Positions 1-8,314 of a DNA stretch of 64,000 bases are shown piece by piece (within the stretch, counting starts at the first letter, position 1; each line of letters opens with the position of its first letter). The position numbers and the translations under genes are program-made. The DNA is taken from the NCBI RefSeq assembly GCF_030817355.1, contig NZ_JAUSZH010000001.1:6644501-6708500 (forward strand). Reading direction: 5' to 3'. This DNA comes from Streptomyces sp. V1I1 (GTDB lineage: Bacteria; Actinomycetota; Actinomycetes; Streptomycetales; Streptomycetaceae). Under the pieces are notes generated by a model. It was not told the DNA's origin and ran no database searches. It saw only the letters and a list, made by a program, of their open reading frames with translations.

Positions 1-74
1 GAGGGGCTCGGTCCACGTTGTGTTTCCAGTGAAGGCATTCCCGTGTTCGATCTCTGCATCCACGGAGCCTTCGC

Positions 75-938
75 ATGGCTGTGTCCACAGACACCATCCC
101 CGAATCATCCGCGGCCGGGCCGGCCAAGACCGACGCCGTGCAGCCGCGCATCGTGCCCGTACGCCGAACAGGCCAGTGGGCGGCGGCAGTTGTCGTACTG
201 CTGCTGCTCGCGGGCGCCGTCAGCTCCGTCGTACGCAACGACGCCTTCCAGTGGGACGTCGTCGGCGACTACTTCACCTCGGCCTCCGTACTGCGCGGCC
301 TCGGCCTCGCCCTCTGGCTGACCGCCGTCGTCATGGTGCTGGGCTTCGTGCTCGGCACGCTGCTCGCCGTGATGCGGCTGTCCGCCAACCCGGTGCTGCG
401 AAACGTCAGTTGGGGATACACCTGGCTGCTGCGCTCGACGCCGATCCTGGTCCAGCTACTGTTCTGGTTCAACATCGGCGCCCTCTACCCGCAGATCCTC
501 GGCGTCAAGACGGTCAATCTGCTGAGCCCGGTCACCATCGCGATCATCGGGCTCACGCTCCACGAGGCCGCGTACGCCGCCGAAGTGGTGCGCGGCGGCA
601 TCCTCTCCGTCGAGCGCGGACAGATCGAGGCCGCCGAGTCGCTCGGCCTCGGGCGCCTGCGCAGACTGCGCCGGATCGTGCTGCCGCAGGCCATGCGCTC
701 CATCGTGCCGCCCGCCGGGAACATGCTCATCGGCACCCTGAAGGGCAGCTCGATCGTCAGCGTGATCGCCGTACAGGACCTGCTCTACTCGGTGCAGCTC
801 GTCTACCACCGCACCTATCAGGTCGTGCCGCTGCTGCTCGTCGCCACCATCTGGTACGTCGTGGTGACCTCTCTGCTCAGCGTCGGCCAGCACTATGTCG
901 AGCGGTACTACGCGCGCGGCACGGCGGGTGCGCGATGA
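75..938 (+). CDS. Amino-acid-type ABC transporter permease
   Basis: Polar amino acid / organosulfur importer permease (HisM/GlnP family), 287 residues. Hydrophobic segments are visible near residues 36-52, 73-98, 115-135, 152-170 and 250-272, and the cytoplasmic EAA loop that docks on the ATPase is intact (about 185-208, EAAESLGLG...LPQAM). The ATG is preceded by GGAG 9 bases upstream. Its stop overlaps the next start (ATGA), so it is translationally coupled to the FAD protein. A partial second permease lies 1.9 kb downstream, but no ATP-binding subunit and no complete solute-binding protein exist in the window. The neighbouring flavin monooxygenases suggest uptake of an organosulfur or modified amino acid; substrate is inferred only from context. 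Confidence 0.85.
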   Translation: MAVSTDTIPESSAAGPAKTDAVQPRIVPVRRTGQWAAAVVVLLLLAGAVSSVVRNDAFQWDVVGDYFTSASVLRGLGLALWLTAVVMVLGFVLGTLLAVMRLSANPVLRNVSWGYTWLLRSTPILVQLLFWFNIGALYPQILGVKTVNLLSPVTIAIIGLTLHEAAYAAEVVRGGILSVERGQIEAAESLGLGRLRRLRRIVLPQAMRSIVPPAGNMLIGTLKGSSIVSVIAVQDLLYSVQLVYHRTYQVVPLLLVATIWYVVVTSLLSVGQHYVERYYARGTAGAR

Positions 939-2701
939 GACCGTCCATCGTCGTGATCGGAGCCGGTCCGCGGGGGACCGGATTCCTGGAGCGACTGGCC
1001 GCCAACGCCCCCGAGCAGTACGCCGATCTGCCCCTGGACATCCATCTGGTGGATCCGCATCCGCCCGGCGGCGGCCGGATCTGGCGCCACGAGCAGTCCC
1101 CGCTGCTCTGGATGAACTCCATGGCCGAGGACGTCACCATGTTCACCGACGACACGGTCGAGCAGCGGGGTCCGGTGCGGCCTGGCCCCACGCTCGCCGA
1201 GTGGGCCGGTCTCGACGGCCAGACCTTTCCCAGCAGGCAGCAGCAGGGGGCGTATCTGCGCTGGGTGTACGAGGAGGCGGTGGCTGCCCTGCCGCCGACC
1301 GTCACGGTGCACGAGCACCGGGCGACCGCCGTGCGCGTCGGCGGTCCGCGCGCAGGCCGCCAGCGCGTCTGGCTCGAAGGGCGTACGGAGCCGCTGACCG
1401 CCGATCTGGTGGTGCTCACCCTCGGCCACCTCGACGCCGAACTCGACGACGAGCAGCACGAGTTGGCCGACTTCGCACGGCGTCACACACTGCTCCATCT
1501 GCCGCCGGACTTCACCGCCGACAGCGACCTCGACGGGCTCCCCGCCGCTGAGCCCGTCATCGTCCGCGGCTTCGGACTGGCCTTCATCGATCTGATGGTG
1601 CTGCTCACCGAGGGTCGCGGCGGACGGTACGAGAACGGCGAATATGTGCCATCGGGCCGGGAGCCCGTCCTGTACGTCGGATCGCGGCGCGGTGTCCCGT
1701 ACCACTCCAAGATCGGTTACGGACCGCAGAGCGAACGGCCCCCGCTGCCACGCTTCTTCGGCCCCGCCCAGGTCGACGCGCTGCTCGGCGGACCCGTCGA
1801 CTTCCGCCGCGACGTATGGCCCCTCGTCGACAAAGAGCTCGGCTACGCCCACTACCACCGGCTCTTCACCGCCCACCCTGAGTCCACCGCGGTCAACTGG
1901 CCCGACTTCGAGGAGAAGTACGCAGCCGCCCAGGCCGGCAGCCCGGAGCTGCACACGCTGGTCGCCGCCTCCGTTCCCGACCCGGCCGACCGCCTCGACC
2001 TCGAAGCGCTCGACCACCCGCTCGACGGCGTGCGCTTCGGCTCGTACGACGCGCTCCAGGACGGGTTGCGCGGCTACATCACCGCCGACCTCGACCGCCG
2101 CCACGATCCCGCGCACAGCGAGGACCTCGCCGTCTTCCTCGGACTGCTCTCGGTCTACGGGCAGCTGATCCGGCTCGGCGACATAGGCGGCTGGTGGCAC
2201 GGGTTCTTCAACTATCTCGCATCCGGCCCGCCCGGCCCCCGGCTGCGCCAGCTCCTCGCCCTCTCCAGCGCCGGAATCGTCCGCTTCCTCGGCGCGGGCA
2301 TCACCGTCGAGGCCGACGAGAAGCGCGGCATCTTCCGGGCGGGCAGCGCCAGCGTGCCGGGGGAGTGGATCGAGGCGCGGGCTCTGGTCGAGGCCCGGCT
2401 GCCGGCGCCCTCGCTCGAGCGCACCCGCAGCCCTCTGCTGCGCGCGCTGTACGCGGACGGGGCCGCCGCGACCCCCACCGGACTGCTCTCGGTGGACCCC
2501 GAGGACGGCCGGGTGCTCGACCGCTCGGGCCGGCCGCATCCGCGCCGCTTCGCCCTCGGTCCGCACACCGCCGCCCGGGCGAGCGGAGCCTTCACCCGGC
2601 CGCGCACGGGAGGCCCGGCCTTCGCGCAGAACGACGCCACCGCGCGTACCGCGCTCGCCCTACTGCGTGACCTCTCGTGTCACAGCCGCCTCATCGCGTG
2701 A
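935..2701 (+). CDS. FAD/NAD(P)-binding protein
   Basis: Predicted flavoprotein of 588 residues with an N-terminal dinucleotide-binding signature G-A-G-P-R-G at residues 9-14, followed by HLVDPHPPGGGRIWR, which is typical of the NAD_binding_9 / FAD-NAD(P)-binding family. The ATG sits in an ATGA overlap with the upstream permease stop, which fixes the start; the same frame stays open for about 900 bases upstream but that part is antisense-like shadow of the permease. Family members sit beside luciferase-like monooxygenases and amino-acid ABC transporters, so a role in oxidising the imported compound or supplying reduced flavin is plausible. No specific substrate can be assigned. Confidence 0.8.
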   Translation: MRPSIVVIGAGPRGTGFLERLAANAPEQYADLPLDIHLVDPHPPGGGRIWRHEQSPLLWMNSMAEDVTMFTDDTVEQRGPVRPGPTLAEWAGLDGQTFPSRQQQGAYLRWVYEEAVAALPPTVTVHEHRATAVRVGGPRAGRQRVWLEGRTEPLTADLVVLTLGHLDAELDDEQHELADFARRHTLLHLPPDFTADSDLDGLPAAEPVIVRGFGLAFIDLMVLLTEGRGGRYENGEYVPSGREPVLYVGSRRGVPYHSKIGYGPQSERPPLPRFFGPAQVDALLGGPVDFRRDVWPLVDKELGYAHYHRLFTAHPESTAVNWPDFEEKYAAAQAGSPELHTLVAASVPDPADRLDLEALDHPLDGVRFGSYDALQDGLRGYITADLDRRHDPAHSEDLAVFLGLLSVYGQLIRLGDIGGWWHGFFNYLASGPPGPRLRQLLALSSAGIVRFLGAGITVEADEKRGIFRAGSASVPGEWIEARALVEARLPAPSLERTRSPLLRALYADGAAATPTGLLSVDPEDGRVLDRSGRPHPRRFALGPHTAARASGAFTRPRTGGPAFAQNDATARTALALLRDLSCHSRLIA

Positions 2702-2787
2702 TCGCGGACTCCGTTCTCGTACGCCCATCACCGAACATCACGGACCTCACGGAACATCGCGGACCTCACGGAACTCGAAGGAACCCC

Positions 2788-3327
2788 ATGTCGCTCACCA
2801 GCGATCCACCCAAGGCGGCCGTCGTCGCCACCGAGGACTACGGCGCGCTGAAGGTCGTGCCCGTACGCCACCCCTGGCGCTGGGTCGCCGTCGCCGCCAC
2901 CGCCGTACTCGTCGCGCAGTTCCTGCACGGACTGGCCACCAACCCCGCCTGGGAGTGGGACGTCTTCGCCCGCTTCTTCGCAGCGGAGACGATCCTCAAG
3001 GCGGTCTGGGTCAGCCTCCAGCTCACCTTCTACGGCACGGTGCTCGGCTTCGCCCTCGGCATCCTGCTCGCCTTCATGCGCCTGTCGGCCAGCCGCTTCC
3101 TCGTTTCGGTGGCCGTCGCCTACATCTGGGCGTTCCGCTCCATCCCGCTCATCGTGCAGCTGCTGTTCTGGTTCAACCTCGCCTATCTCTACAAGGAGCG
3201 GCAGTTCGGGATCCCCTTCGTCAAGGACGGCTCGTACGCCAAGGTGCTCAAGCGCTGGGGGCTCTCGAGCGAGGCGGTCCCGAAGGCGGAGATCAATCCG
3301 CCCGGCCTGCCCAAGCCCAAGAACTGA
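2788..3327 (+). pseudogene. Permease N-terminus fused by deletion to solute-binding-protein C-terminus
   Basis: An open frame of 179 residues with a GAAGGAA ribosome site. Residues 1-144 align well with the N-terminal half of an amino-acid ABC permease (paralogue of the first gene: FYGTVLGFALGILLAFMRLS and FRSIPLIVQLLFWFN match its segments). From residue about 145 the sequence changes to VKDGSYAKVLKRWGL...PPGLPKPKN, which is the usual C-terminal helix and tail of an extracellular amino-acid-binding protein, not of a permease. The EAA loop and the last membrane segments are missing. I infer an in-frame deletion that removed the permease C-terminus, the ATPase gene and most of the binding-protein gene. 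The product should not work as a permease. Confidence 0.7.
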
Positions 3328-3352
3328 CCAGCGCCAGAAAGGCACTTCTGCC

Positions 3353-4420
3353 ATGTCCGCCACCCGGCCTCTTCATCTGGCCGTCGCCCTCGACGGCCCG
3401 GCGCAGTACGACGCCGCGTACTACGTCGGCCTCGCCCGGCTCGCCGAGCGGGGCGCACTCGACTTCGTGACCCTGGGCGACTCCTTCGCCCGGCCCGGGC
3501 TCGACGCCCTCGCCGTGCTGTCGAGGGTCGCGCCCGTCACCGAACGGATCGGCCTGGTGCCGACCGTGACCACCACCCACACCGAGCCCTTCCATGTGTC
3601 CACGGCCGTGGCCACCCTCGACTGGGTGAGCCGCGGCCGGGCCGGCTGGCAGGTCGACGTGTCGACCACCGAGGCCGAGGCCCGGCTCTTCGGCCGCCGC
3701 CCGGCAGCGCCCGCCGACGCGGTGTGGCGGGAGGCCGCCGATGTCGCCGACGTCGCCGCCCGGCTGTGGGACAGCTGGGAGGACGACGCCGAGATACGCG
3801 ACATATCGACAGGGCGGTTCATCGACCGCGCCAAGCTGCACCACGTCGACTTCGAGGGCGGCACGTTCAGTGTGTGCGGCCCGTCGATCGTTCCCAGGCC
3901 GCCGCAGGGCCACCCAGTCACCGTCGTGGACGGCACGGGGGAGCCGGGCAGGGAAGCCGCCGCCCGGCACGCCGATGTCGTTCTCGTACGGGCGGGCGCA
4001 CCCGACCAGGCCGCCGCCCTCCGCGACGACATACGCCGGCGTGCCGAGGCACACGGCCGTGACCCGGACACGCTCCGGGTGCTGGTCTCGCTCGTCGTCG
4101 ACCTCGGCGAGAGCGAGTCCGCGCCGGAGCCCGGCCTCGACAGCGGCCCGCAGCTCGCCGGGGGCGGCCCGCACTACAGCGGCGGCCCGGTCGACCTTGC
4201 CGAGCTGATCACCCGGTGGCACGGTCAGGCGGCGGCGGACGGCTTCCATCTGGCGCCCATCGCACCCCACCGGGACCTGGAGCGGATCGTCAACGGCACG
4301 GTCGCGCTGCTCCAGCACCGCAGTCTGTTCCGCACCTTCTATCCGGGCGGCTCGCTCCGCGAGCACCTGGGCCTCGTCAGGCCCGCCAACCAGTACGCCC
4401 ACGCCGGGGGAACCACATGA
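3353..4420 (+). CDS. LLM class flavin-dependent oxidoreductase
   Basis: Luciferase-like monooxygenase of 355 residues, a TIM-barrel enzyme expected to use reduced FMN and oxygen. Family hallmarks include the N-terminal HLAVALDG strand, the EPFHVSTAVATLDWVSRGRAGWQV segment that packs on the flavin, and a C-terminal FRTFYPGGSLREHLGL motif shared with the next gene. AGAAAGG precedes the ATG. Its stop overlaps the start of the second LLM gene by 4 bases, so the two are likely made together, as in two-component desulfurisation or nitrilotriacetate-type systems. The real substrate is unknown. Confidence 0.85.
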   Translation: MSATRPLHLAVALDGPAQYDAAYYVGLARLAERGALDFVTLGDSFARPGLDALAVLSRVAPVTERIGLVPTVTTTHTEPFHVSTAVATLDWVSRGRAGWQVDVSTTEAEARLFGRRPAAPADAVWREAADVADVAARLWDSWEDDAEIRDISTGRFIDRAKLHHVDFEGGTFSVCGPSIVPRPPQGHPVTVVDGTGEPGREAAARHADVVLVRAGAPDQAAALRDDIRRRAEAHGRDPDTLRVLVSLVVDLGESESAPEPGLDSGPQLAGGGPHYSGGPVDLAELITRWHGQAAADGFHLAPIAPHRDLERIVNGTVALLQHRSLFRTFYPGGSLREHLGLVRPANQYAHAGGTT

Positions 4421-5718
4421 CCGCCGTACGCAAACAGATACACCTCGCCGCCCACTTCCCGGGCGTCAACAGCACCACCGTCTGGGCCGACCGCCACTCG
4501 AAGAGCCAGATCGACTTCTCCTCCTTCGAGCATCTCGCCCGCACCGCCGAACGCGGCCTGTTCGACTTCTTCTTCCTCGCCGAGGGGTTGCGGCTGCGTG
4601 AGCACAAGGGCGAGATCCACGACCTGGACGTGGTCGGCCGCCCCGAGTCGATCACAGTGCTGAACGCGCTCGCCGCCGTCACCGACCGACTCGGCCTCGC
4701 CGCCACCGTCAACGCCACTTTCAACGAGCCGTACGAACTGGCCCGCCGGCTTGCCTCCTTGGACCATCTCAGCGGCGGCCGCGCCGCCTGGAACGTCGTC
4801 ACCTCCTCCGACGCCTTCACCGGGGAGAACTTCCGGCGCGGCGGCTTCCTCGACCGGGCCGACCGCTATACGCGGGCCGCCGAGTTCGTCTCCGTCGCCC
4901 GCAGACTCTGGGACTCCTGGACGCCGACCGGGACAGCCCGCCCCTTCGCCCACAGCGGCCAACACTTCGAAGTAGAGGGCGAGTTCACGGTCCGGCGAGC
5001 GCCACAGGGCCACCCCGTCGTCATCCAGGCGGGCGACTCCGACGAGGGCCGGGAGTTCGCAGCGTCCGCCGCGGATGTGATCTTCACGAGGCACGGGACG
5101 CTGGAGGAGGGCCGCGCCTTCTACGCCGACGTCAAGCAGCGCCTCGCCCGCCACGGCCGCCGCCCGGGCGACCTCAAGGTGATGCCCGGTGTCACATTCG
5201 TCCTCGGCGACAGCGACGCCGAGGCGCAGGAGCGGGCCGCGGAGATCCGTCGCCGACAGGTCTCCCCGCAGAACGCGATCCTCGCCCTGGAGCTGGTCTG
5301 GGGCCGCGACCTCTCCTCGTACGACCCCGACGGGCCGCTCCCCGACATCGATCCGGATCCCGGCTCCGCGCTCGTCCAGGGCCGGGTGAGGCACGGCGAC
5401 CCCTTCGCTGTCGCCGCCAAGTGGCGTGCCCTGTCGGAGGCCAAGGGGCTGTCGATCCGGCAGACCGTCATCGAGACGACCAGCCGGCAGTCCTTCATCG
5501 GCACCGCGCGGAGCGTGGCCGCCGCGATGGACGAGTTCGTGTCGACGGACGCGGCCGACGGCTTCATCCTCGTCCCCCATCTCACCCCCGGTGGCCTCGA
5601 CGACTTCGTCGAGCAGGTCGTGCCGCTCCTCCAGGAGCGCGGGGCCTTCCGCACGGAGTACACCGGCACGACGCTGCGATCGCACCTCGGGCTCGCCGAG
5701 CCGGTGTGGAAAGGTTGA
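4417..5718 (+). CDS. NtaA/SnaA/DszA-type LLM monooxygenase
   Basis: 433-residue flavin-dependent monooxygenase. The GGRAAWNVVTSSD motif (residues 120-132) and the C-terminal RTEYTGTTLRSHLGL are diagnostic of the NtaA/SnaA/DszA/SoxA branch, which oxidises sulfur- or nitrogen-containing small molecules with FMNH2. The start is set by the ATGA overlap with the previous stop. Together with the smaller LLM enzyme, the FAD protein and the ABC transporter remains it forms one operon; such sets in other bacteria scavenge organosulfur compounds. A separate flavin reductase gene is not visible here, so reduced flavin must come from elsewhere. Confidence 0.85.
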   Translation: MTAVRKQIHLAAHFPGVNSTTVWADRHSKSQIDFSSFEHLARTAERGLFDFFFLAEGLRLREHKGEIHDLDVVGRPESITVLNALAAVTDRLGLAATVNATFNEPYELARRLASLDHLSGGRAAWNVVTSSDAFTGENFRRGGFLDRADRYTRAAEFVSVARRLWDSWTPTGTARPFAHSGQHFEVEGEFTVRRAPQGHPVVIQAGDSDEGREFAASAADVIFTRHGTLEEGRAFYADVKQRLARHGRRPGDLKVMPGVTFVLGDSDAEAQERAAEIRRRQVSPQNAILALELVWGRDLSSYDPDGPLPDIDPDPGSALVQGRVRHGDPFAVAAKWRALSEAKGLSIRQTVIETTSRQSFIGTARSVAAAMDEFVSTDAADGFILVPHLTPGGLDDFVEQVVPLLQERGAFRTEYTGTTLRSHLGLAEPVWKG

Positions 5719-5723
5719 TCACC

Positions 5724-6536
5724 ATGAGCACAGACGCCCACGCGGACGCAGACGCGGAAGCCGCGCAGGACTGGAGGAGCTGGCACGAGCACCGCACCGC
5801 GACAGTCTCGGCGCCGTACGGACCGTTGTCCCTCACCGGCACGCACTGGCTCTCGGACTACCCGGAAGGTCGAATTCCGGCCGTCCCGGGCCAGTGGCGC
5901 GATGACGGCGACGAAGTGGTGCTGTCCGCTGCCGCCGAGGACGGTCTGACCGTCGACGGACAGCCGCTGACCGGCGACGTCCGGCTGACGGCGGACCACG
6001 GCGCGATCCCCGACGCCCGGGTCGCGCACGGCGAGCGGCGCTTTGTCGTGCCGCGCCGCGAAGGCCTGTGGGCGGTACGGGACTTCGACCCGGACTCGCC
6101 GGCGCGCAAGGCCTTCCAGGGCATCGAGGCGACCGCGTACGACGCCCGCTGGACGCTGCCGGGGCGCTTTCGCCCGTACGAGGAACACCGCAGCGTACGG
6201 GTCGAGAACGCCGACGGGCGCGAGCGTGGCCTCGGCCTCGGTGGCGAGATCGTCTTCGAGATCGACGGCCAGGCGCGCACCCTCCAGGTCGCCGTCGAGC
6301 CGGACGGCTCGCTGTGGGCGGTCTTCGCCGATGCCACCAGCGGAAACAGTAGTTACCGCTTCCGGTTTCTGCGGCCCTCCGCACCGGCCGCGGACGGCAC
6401 GGTGACCGTCGACTTCAACCGTTCGCTGCTGCCGCCGTGCGCCTTCGCGGACCACTTCATCTGCCCCTTCCCGCCCCCTGGTAACACCCTGGAGGCCGGC
6501 GTCCCCGCGGGCGAACGGAACCTCCTGGGCGGCTGA
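5724..6536 (+). CDS. DUF1684 domain protein
   Basis: 270-residue protein of the DUF1684 family, recognised by WHEHR near the N-terminus, SLTGTHWLSD, the central RRF/REGLWAVRDFDPDSPAR region and the conserved C-terminal FNRSLLPPCAFADHFICPFPPPGN block. No signal peptide; probably cytoplasmic. It starts 5 bases after the LLM stop and closes the operon; an imperfect hairpin follows. The biochemical role of DUF1684 is not established; the conserved Asn, Cys, His and Phe positions in the last 50 residues suggest a binding or catalytic site. Association with the monooxygenase operon is the only functional clue. Confidence 0.8.
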   Translation: MSTDAHADADAEAAQDWRSWHEHRTATVSAPYGPLSLTGTHWLSDYPEGRIPAVPGQWRDDGDEVVLSAAAEDGLTVDGQPLTGDVRLTADHGAIPDARVAHGERRFVVPRREGLWAVRDFDPDSPARKAFQGIEATAYDARWTLPGRFRPYEEHRSVRVENADGRERGLGLGGEIVFEIDGQARTLQVAVEPDGSLWAVFADATSGNSSYRFRFLRPSAPAADGTVTVDFNRSLLPPCAFADHFICPFPPPGNTLEAGVPAGERNLLGG

Positions 6537-6559
6537 GCCGTCCTACCGGCCGGACAAGT

Positions 6560-6605
6560 ACGGCACGGCCCCGGCGGCCACCGAGCCACCGGGGCACTGT
6601 GCCGT
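6560..6605 (+). terminator. Imperfect hairpin after the monooxygenase operon
   Basis: An ACGGCAC...GTGCCGT inverted repeat with GC-rich arms begins 24 bases after the DUF1684 stop. There is no T tract, as is common for Streptomyces terminators. Confidence 0.45.
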
Positions 6606-6701
6606 GGGTGCGCGGAGCGGCCGAAAGGCGCCCTTGCGCGGCTAGTTGACGCCCCGAATACTCCCGAACAGCGCTTGTCAGGAGCACGGCTTGTCCGAAA
6701 A

Positions 6702-6729
6702 TCGAACGTGCTTCATCGAACGTGCTTCA
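6702..6729 (+). promoter_or_regulatory. Two tandem 14-bp copies upstream of sprB
   Basis: TCGAACGTGCTTCA is present twice head-to-tail with no gap, 66 bases before the sprB start. It could be an operator or lie in the 5' leader; no regulator is assigned. Confidence 0.4.
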
Positions 6730-6794
6730 TGGCTGCGCCTCACGGGCCCCGAACCCCACAACGGGCCCCCGATTCCCCTCTGGAGGAACGACAA

Positions 6795-7694
6795 GTGAGG
6801 ATCAAGCGCACCACCCCACGCAGTGGCACGGCGAGACGTACGCGTCTGCTCGCCGTCACCACTGGCCTGATCGCCGCCGCCGCGCTGGCCGTCCCCGCCG
6901 CCAACGCCAACCAGGCCCAGACCTTCAGCGCCAACCAGCTCACCGCCGCGAGCGACGCCGTACTCGACGCGGATGTGGCAGGTACCGCCTGGCACATCGA
7001 CAAGGCCGCGGGCACCCTGGTCGTCACGGCCGACAGCACCGTCTCCCAGGCCGAAATAGCCAAGATCAAGCAAGAGGCCGGGTCCAACGCCGGTGCGCTG
7101 CGCGTCGAGCGCACCCCCGGCACGTTCTCCAAGCTCATCTCCGGCGGCGACGCCATCTACGCCACCAGTTGGCGCTGCTCCCTCGGATTCAACGTCCGCA
7201 GCGGCAGCACCTACTACCTCCTGACCGCCGGCCACTGCACCGACGGCAACCCGCCCTGGTACACCAACTCCTCGCGCACCACGAGCATCGGTCCCACGGC
7301 CGGATCCAGCTTCCCAGGCAACGACTACGGCATCGTGAGGTACTCCAACACCTCGCTGTCCCACCCGGGCACCGTCGGCAGCCAGGACATCACCAGCGCA
7401 ACCAACGCCACGGTCGGCATGTCCGTCACCCGCCGCGGCTCCACCACGGGCACCCACAGCGGCTCCGTCACCGGTCTCAACGCCACGGTCAACTACGGTG
7501 GCGGCGACGTCGTCTACGGCATGATCCGCACCAACGTCTGCGCCGAGCCCGGCGACAGCGGCGGCCCGCTCTACTCCGGCAGCAGGGCCATCGGCCTGAC
7601 CTCCGGCGGCAGCGGCAACTGCTCCTCCGGCGGCACGACGTTCTTCCAGCCGGTCACCGAGGCGCTCAGCGCCTATGGAGTCAGCGTCTACTGA
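6795..7694 (+). CDS. sprB: Streptogrisin B precursor (secreted S1 protease)
   Basis: Chymotrypsin-fold serine protease made as a 299-residue preproprotein, the same length as streptogrisin B. Residues 1-38 form a signal peptide ([10 protein letters not shown]...VPAANA), 39-114 a propeptide that chaperones folding and is cleaved off, and the mature enzyme begins at ISGGDAIY (115). Catalytic triad: His147 in TAGHC, Asp177 in GNDYG, Ser255 in GDSGG; disulfide cysteines around each are present. GTG start with TGGAGGA 5 bases upstream. It acts outside the cell in protein breakdown. It stands alone between two hairpins. A second streptogrisin (D type) lies 12.5 kb away on the same strand. Confidence 0.95.
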   Translation: MRIKRTTPRSGTARRTRLLAVTTGLIAAAALAVPAANANQAQTFSANQLTAASDAVLDADVAGTAWHIDKAAGTLVVTADSTVSQAEIAKIKQEAGSNAGALRVERTPGTFSKLISGGDAIYATSWRCSLGFNVRSGSTYYLLTAGHCTDGNPPWYTNSSRTTSIGPTAGSSFPGNDYGIVRYSNTSLSHPGTVGSQDITSATNATVGMSVTRRGSTTGTHSGSVTGLNATVNYGGGDVVYGMIRTNVCAEPGDSGGPLYSGSRAIGLTSGGSGNCSSGGTTFFQPVTEALSAYGVSVY

Positions 7695-7719
7695 CGCACC
7701 ACCTTCACGGTCGGCAGCA

Positions 7720-7757
7720 GTCGAGCCCTCGTCCGTATGACAGGACGGGGGCTCGAC
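7720..7757 (+). terminator. Stem-loop terminator after sprB
   Basis: Arms GTCGAGCCCTCGTCC and GGACGGGGGCTCGAC pair with one mismatch around an 8-base loop, starting 26 bases after the sprB stop. Confidence 0.7.
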
Positions 7758-7821
7758 GTCGCGTCCCCTTTTGAGAGGATGTCAGAGCGGTCGGGCATGG
7801 AGGGACGGGGAGTTGCGGTCA

Positions 7822-8307
7822 GTGAAACGCATTGGAGTGACCGGCCACCGAGGAATCCCTCCCGAGGCCTACGCCCATATCCGCGCCGGAATGCACGCCG
7901 TGCTCTGCGGCCACGACGGCTCGATGGAGGCCCTGTCCAGCCTCGCGGCCGGAGCCGATCAGCTCTTCGCAGACATCGCCCTGGCCTGCGGCGCGGAGCT
8001 GACCGTGGTCATCCCCAGCGGGAACTACGAGGACGGCTTCACGGCCCCCGACGAGCTGGCCCGCTACCAGCGCCTCAAGGGCCGGGCCACCCGGGAGATC
8101 AAGCTCGCCTTCCCGTACTCCACCGACGAGGCCTACTACGCGGCAGGCGCCTACATCGCCGACAACTGCGACCGCCTTCTGGCGGTCTGGGACGGCCGTC
8201 CCGCCCGTGGCTACGGCGGCACGGCCGACATCGTCCGCTACGCACGCGATCTCGGAAAGCCCGTGACGGTCATCTGGCGCGACGGCCTTGAGCGCCACTG
8301 GATCTGA
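7822..8307 (+). CDS. SLOG-type Rossmann-fold nucleotide-binding protein
   Basis: 161-residue protein of the DprA/LOG (SLOG) class, which binds nucleotides or nucleotide-derived signals. Visible hallmarks are the N-terminal strand and loop RIGVTGHRGI, the second loop SSLAAGADQLFA, and the C-terminal VWDGRPARGYGGTADIV, which corresponds to the G-G-T phosphate-binding turn of the superfamily. GTG start chosen because GGGGAG lies about 10 bases upstream and the conserved strand begins at once; an earlier TTG at 7771 is possible. Its end lies only 7 bases from the end of the convergent SLATT-domain gene. SLOG proteins paired with SLATT membrane proteins are predicted sensors in nucleotide-signalling conflict systems; function here is inference. 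Confidence 0.7.
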   Translation: MKRIGVTGHRGIPPEAYAHIRAGMHAVLCGHDGSMEALSSLAAGADQLFADIALACGAELTVVIPSGNYEDGFTAPDELARYQRLKGRATREIKLAFPYSTDEAYYAAGAYIADNCDRLLAVWDGRPARGYGGTADIVRYARDLGKPVTVIWRDGLERHWI

Positions 8308-8314
8308 TCGGCCA

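Noticed and set aside
20..934. Long upstream open frame joined to the FAD/NAD(P)-binding protein
   Set aside because: It is out of frame with the clear ABC permease on the same bases, is Arg/Ala-rich, and the FAD protein begins at the ATGA overlap.
908..2566. 552-codon minus-strand open frame opposite the FAD protein
   Set aside because: GC-rich antisense shadow; Glu/Val/Arg-rich with no family signal and no ribosome site, while the plus strand codes a recognised protein.
2788..3327. Considered as a complete small permease
   Set aside because: It lacks the EAA loop and last membrane segments, and its C-terminus is that of a binding protein.
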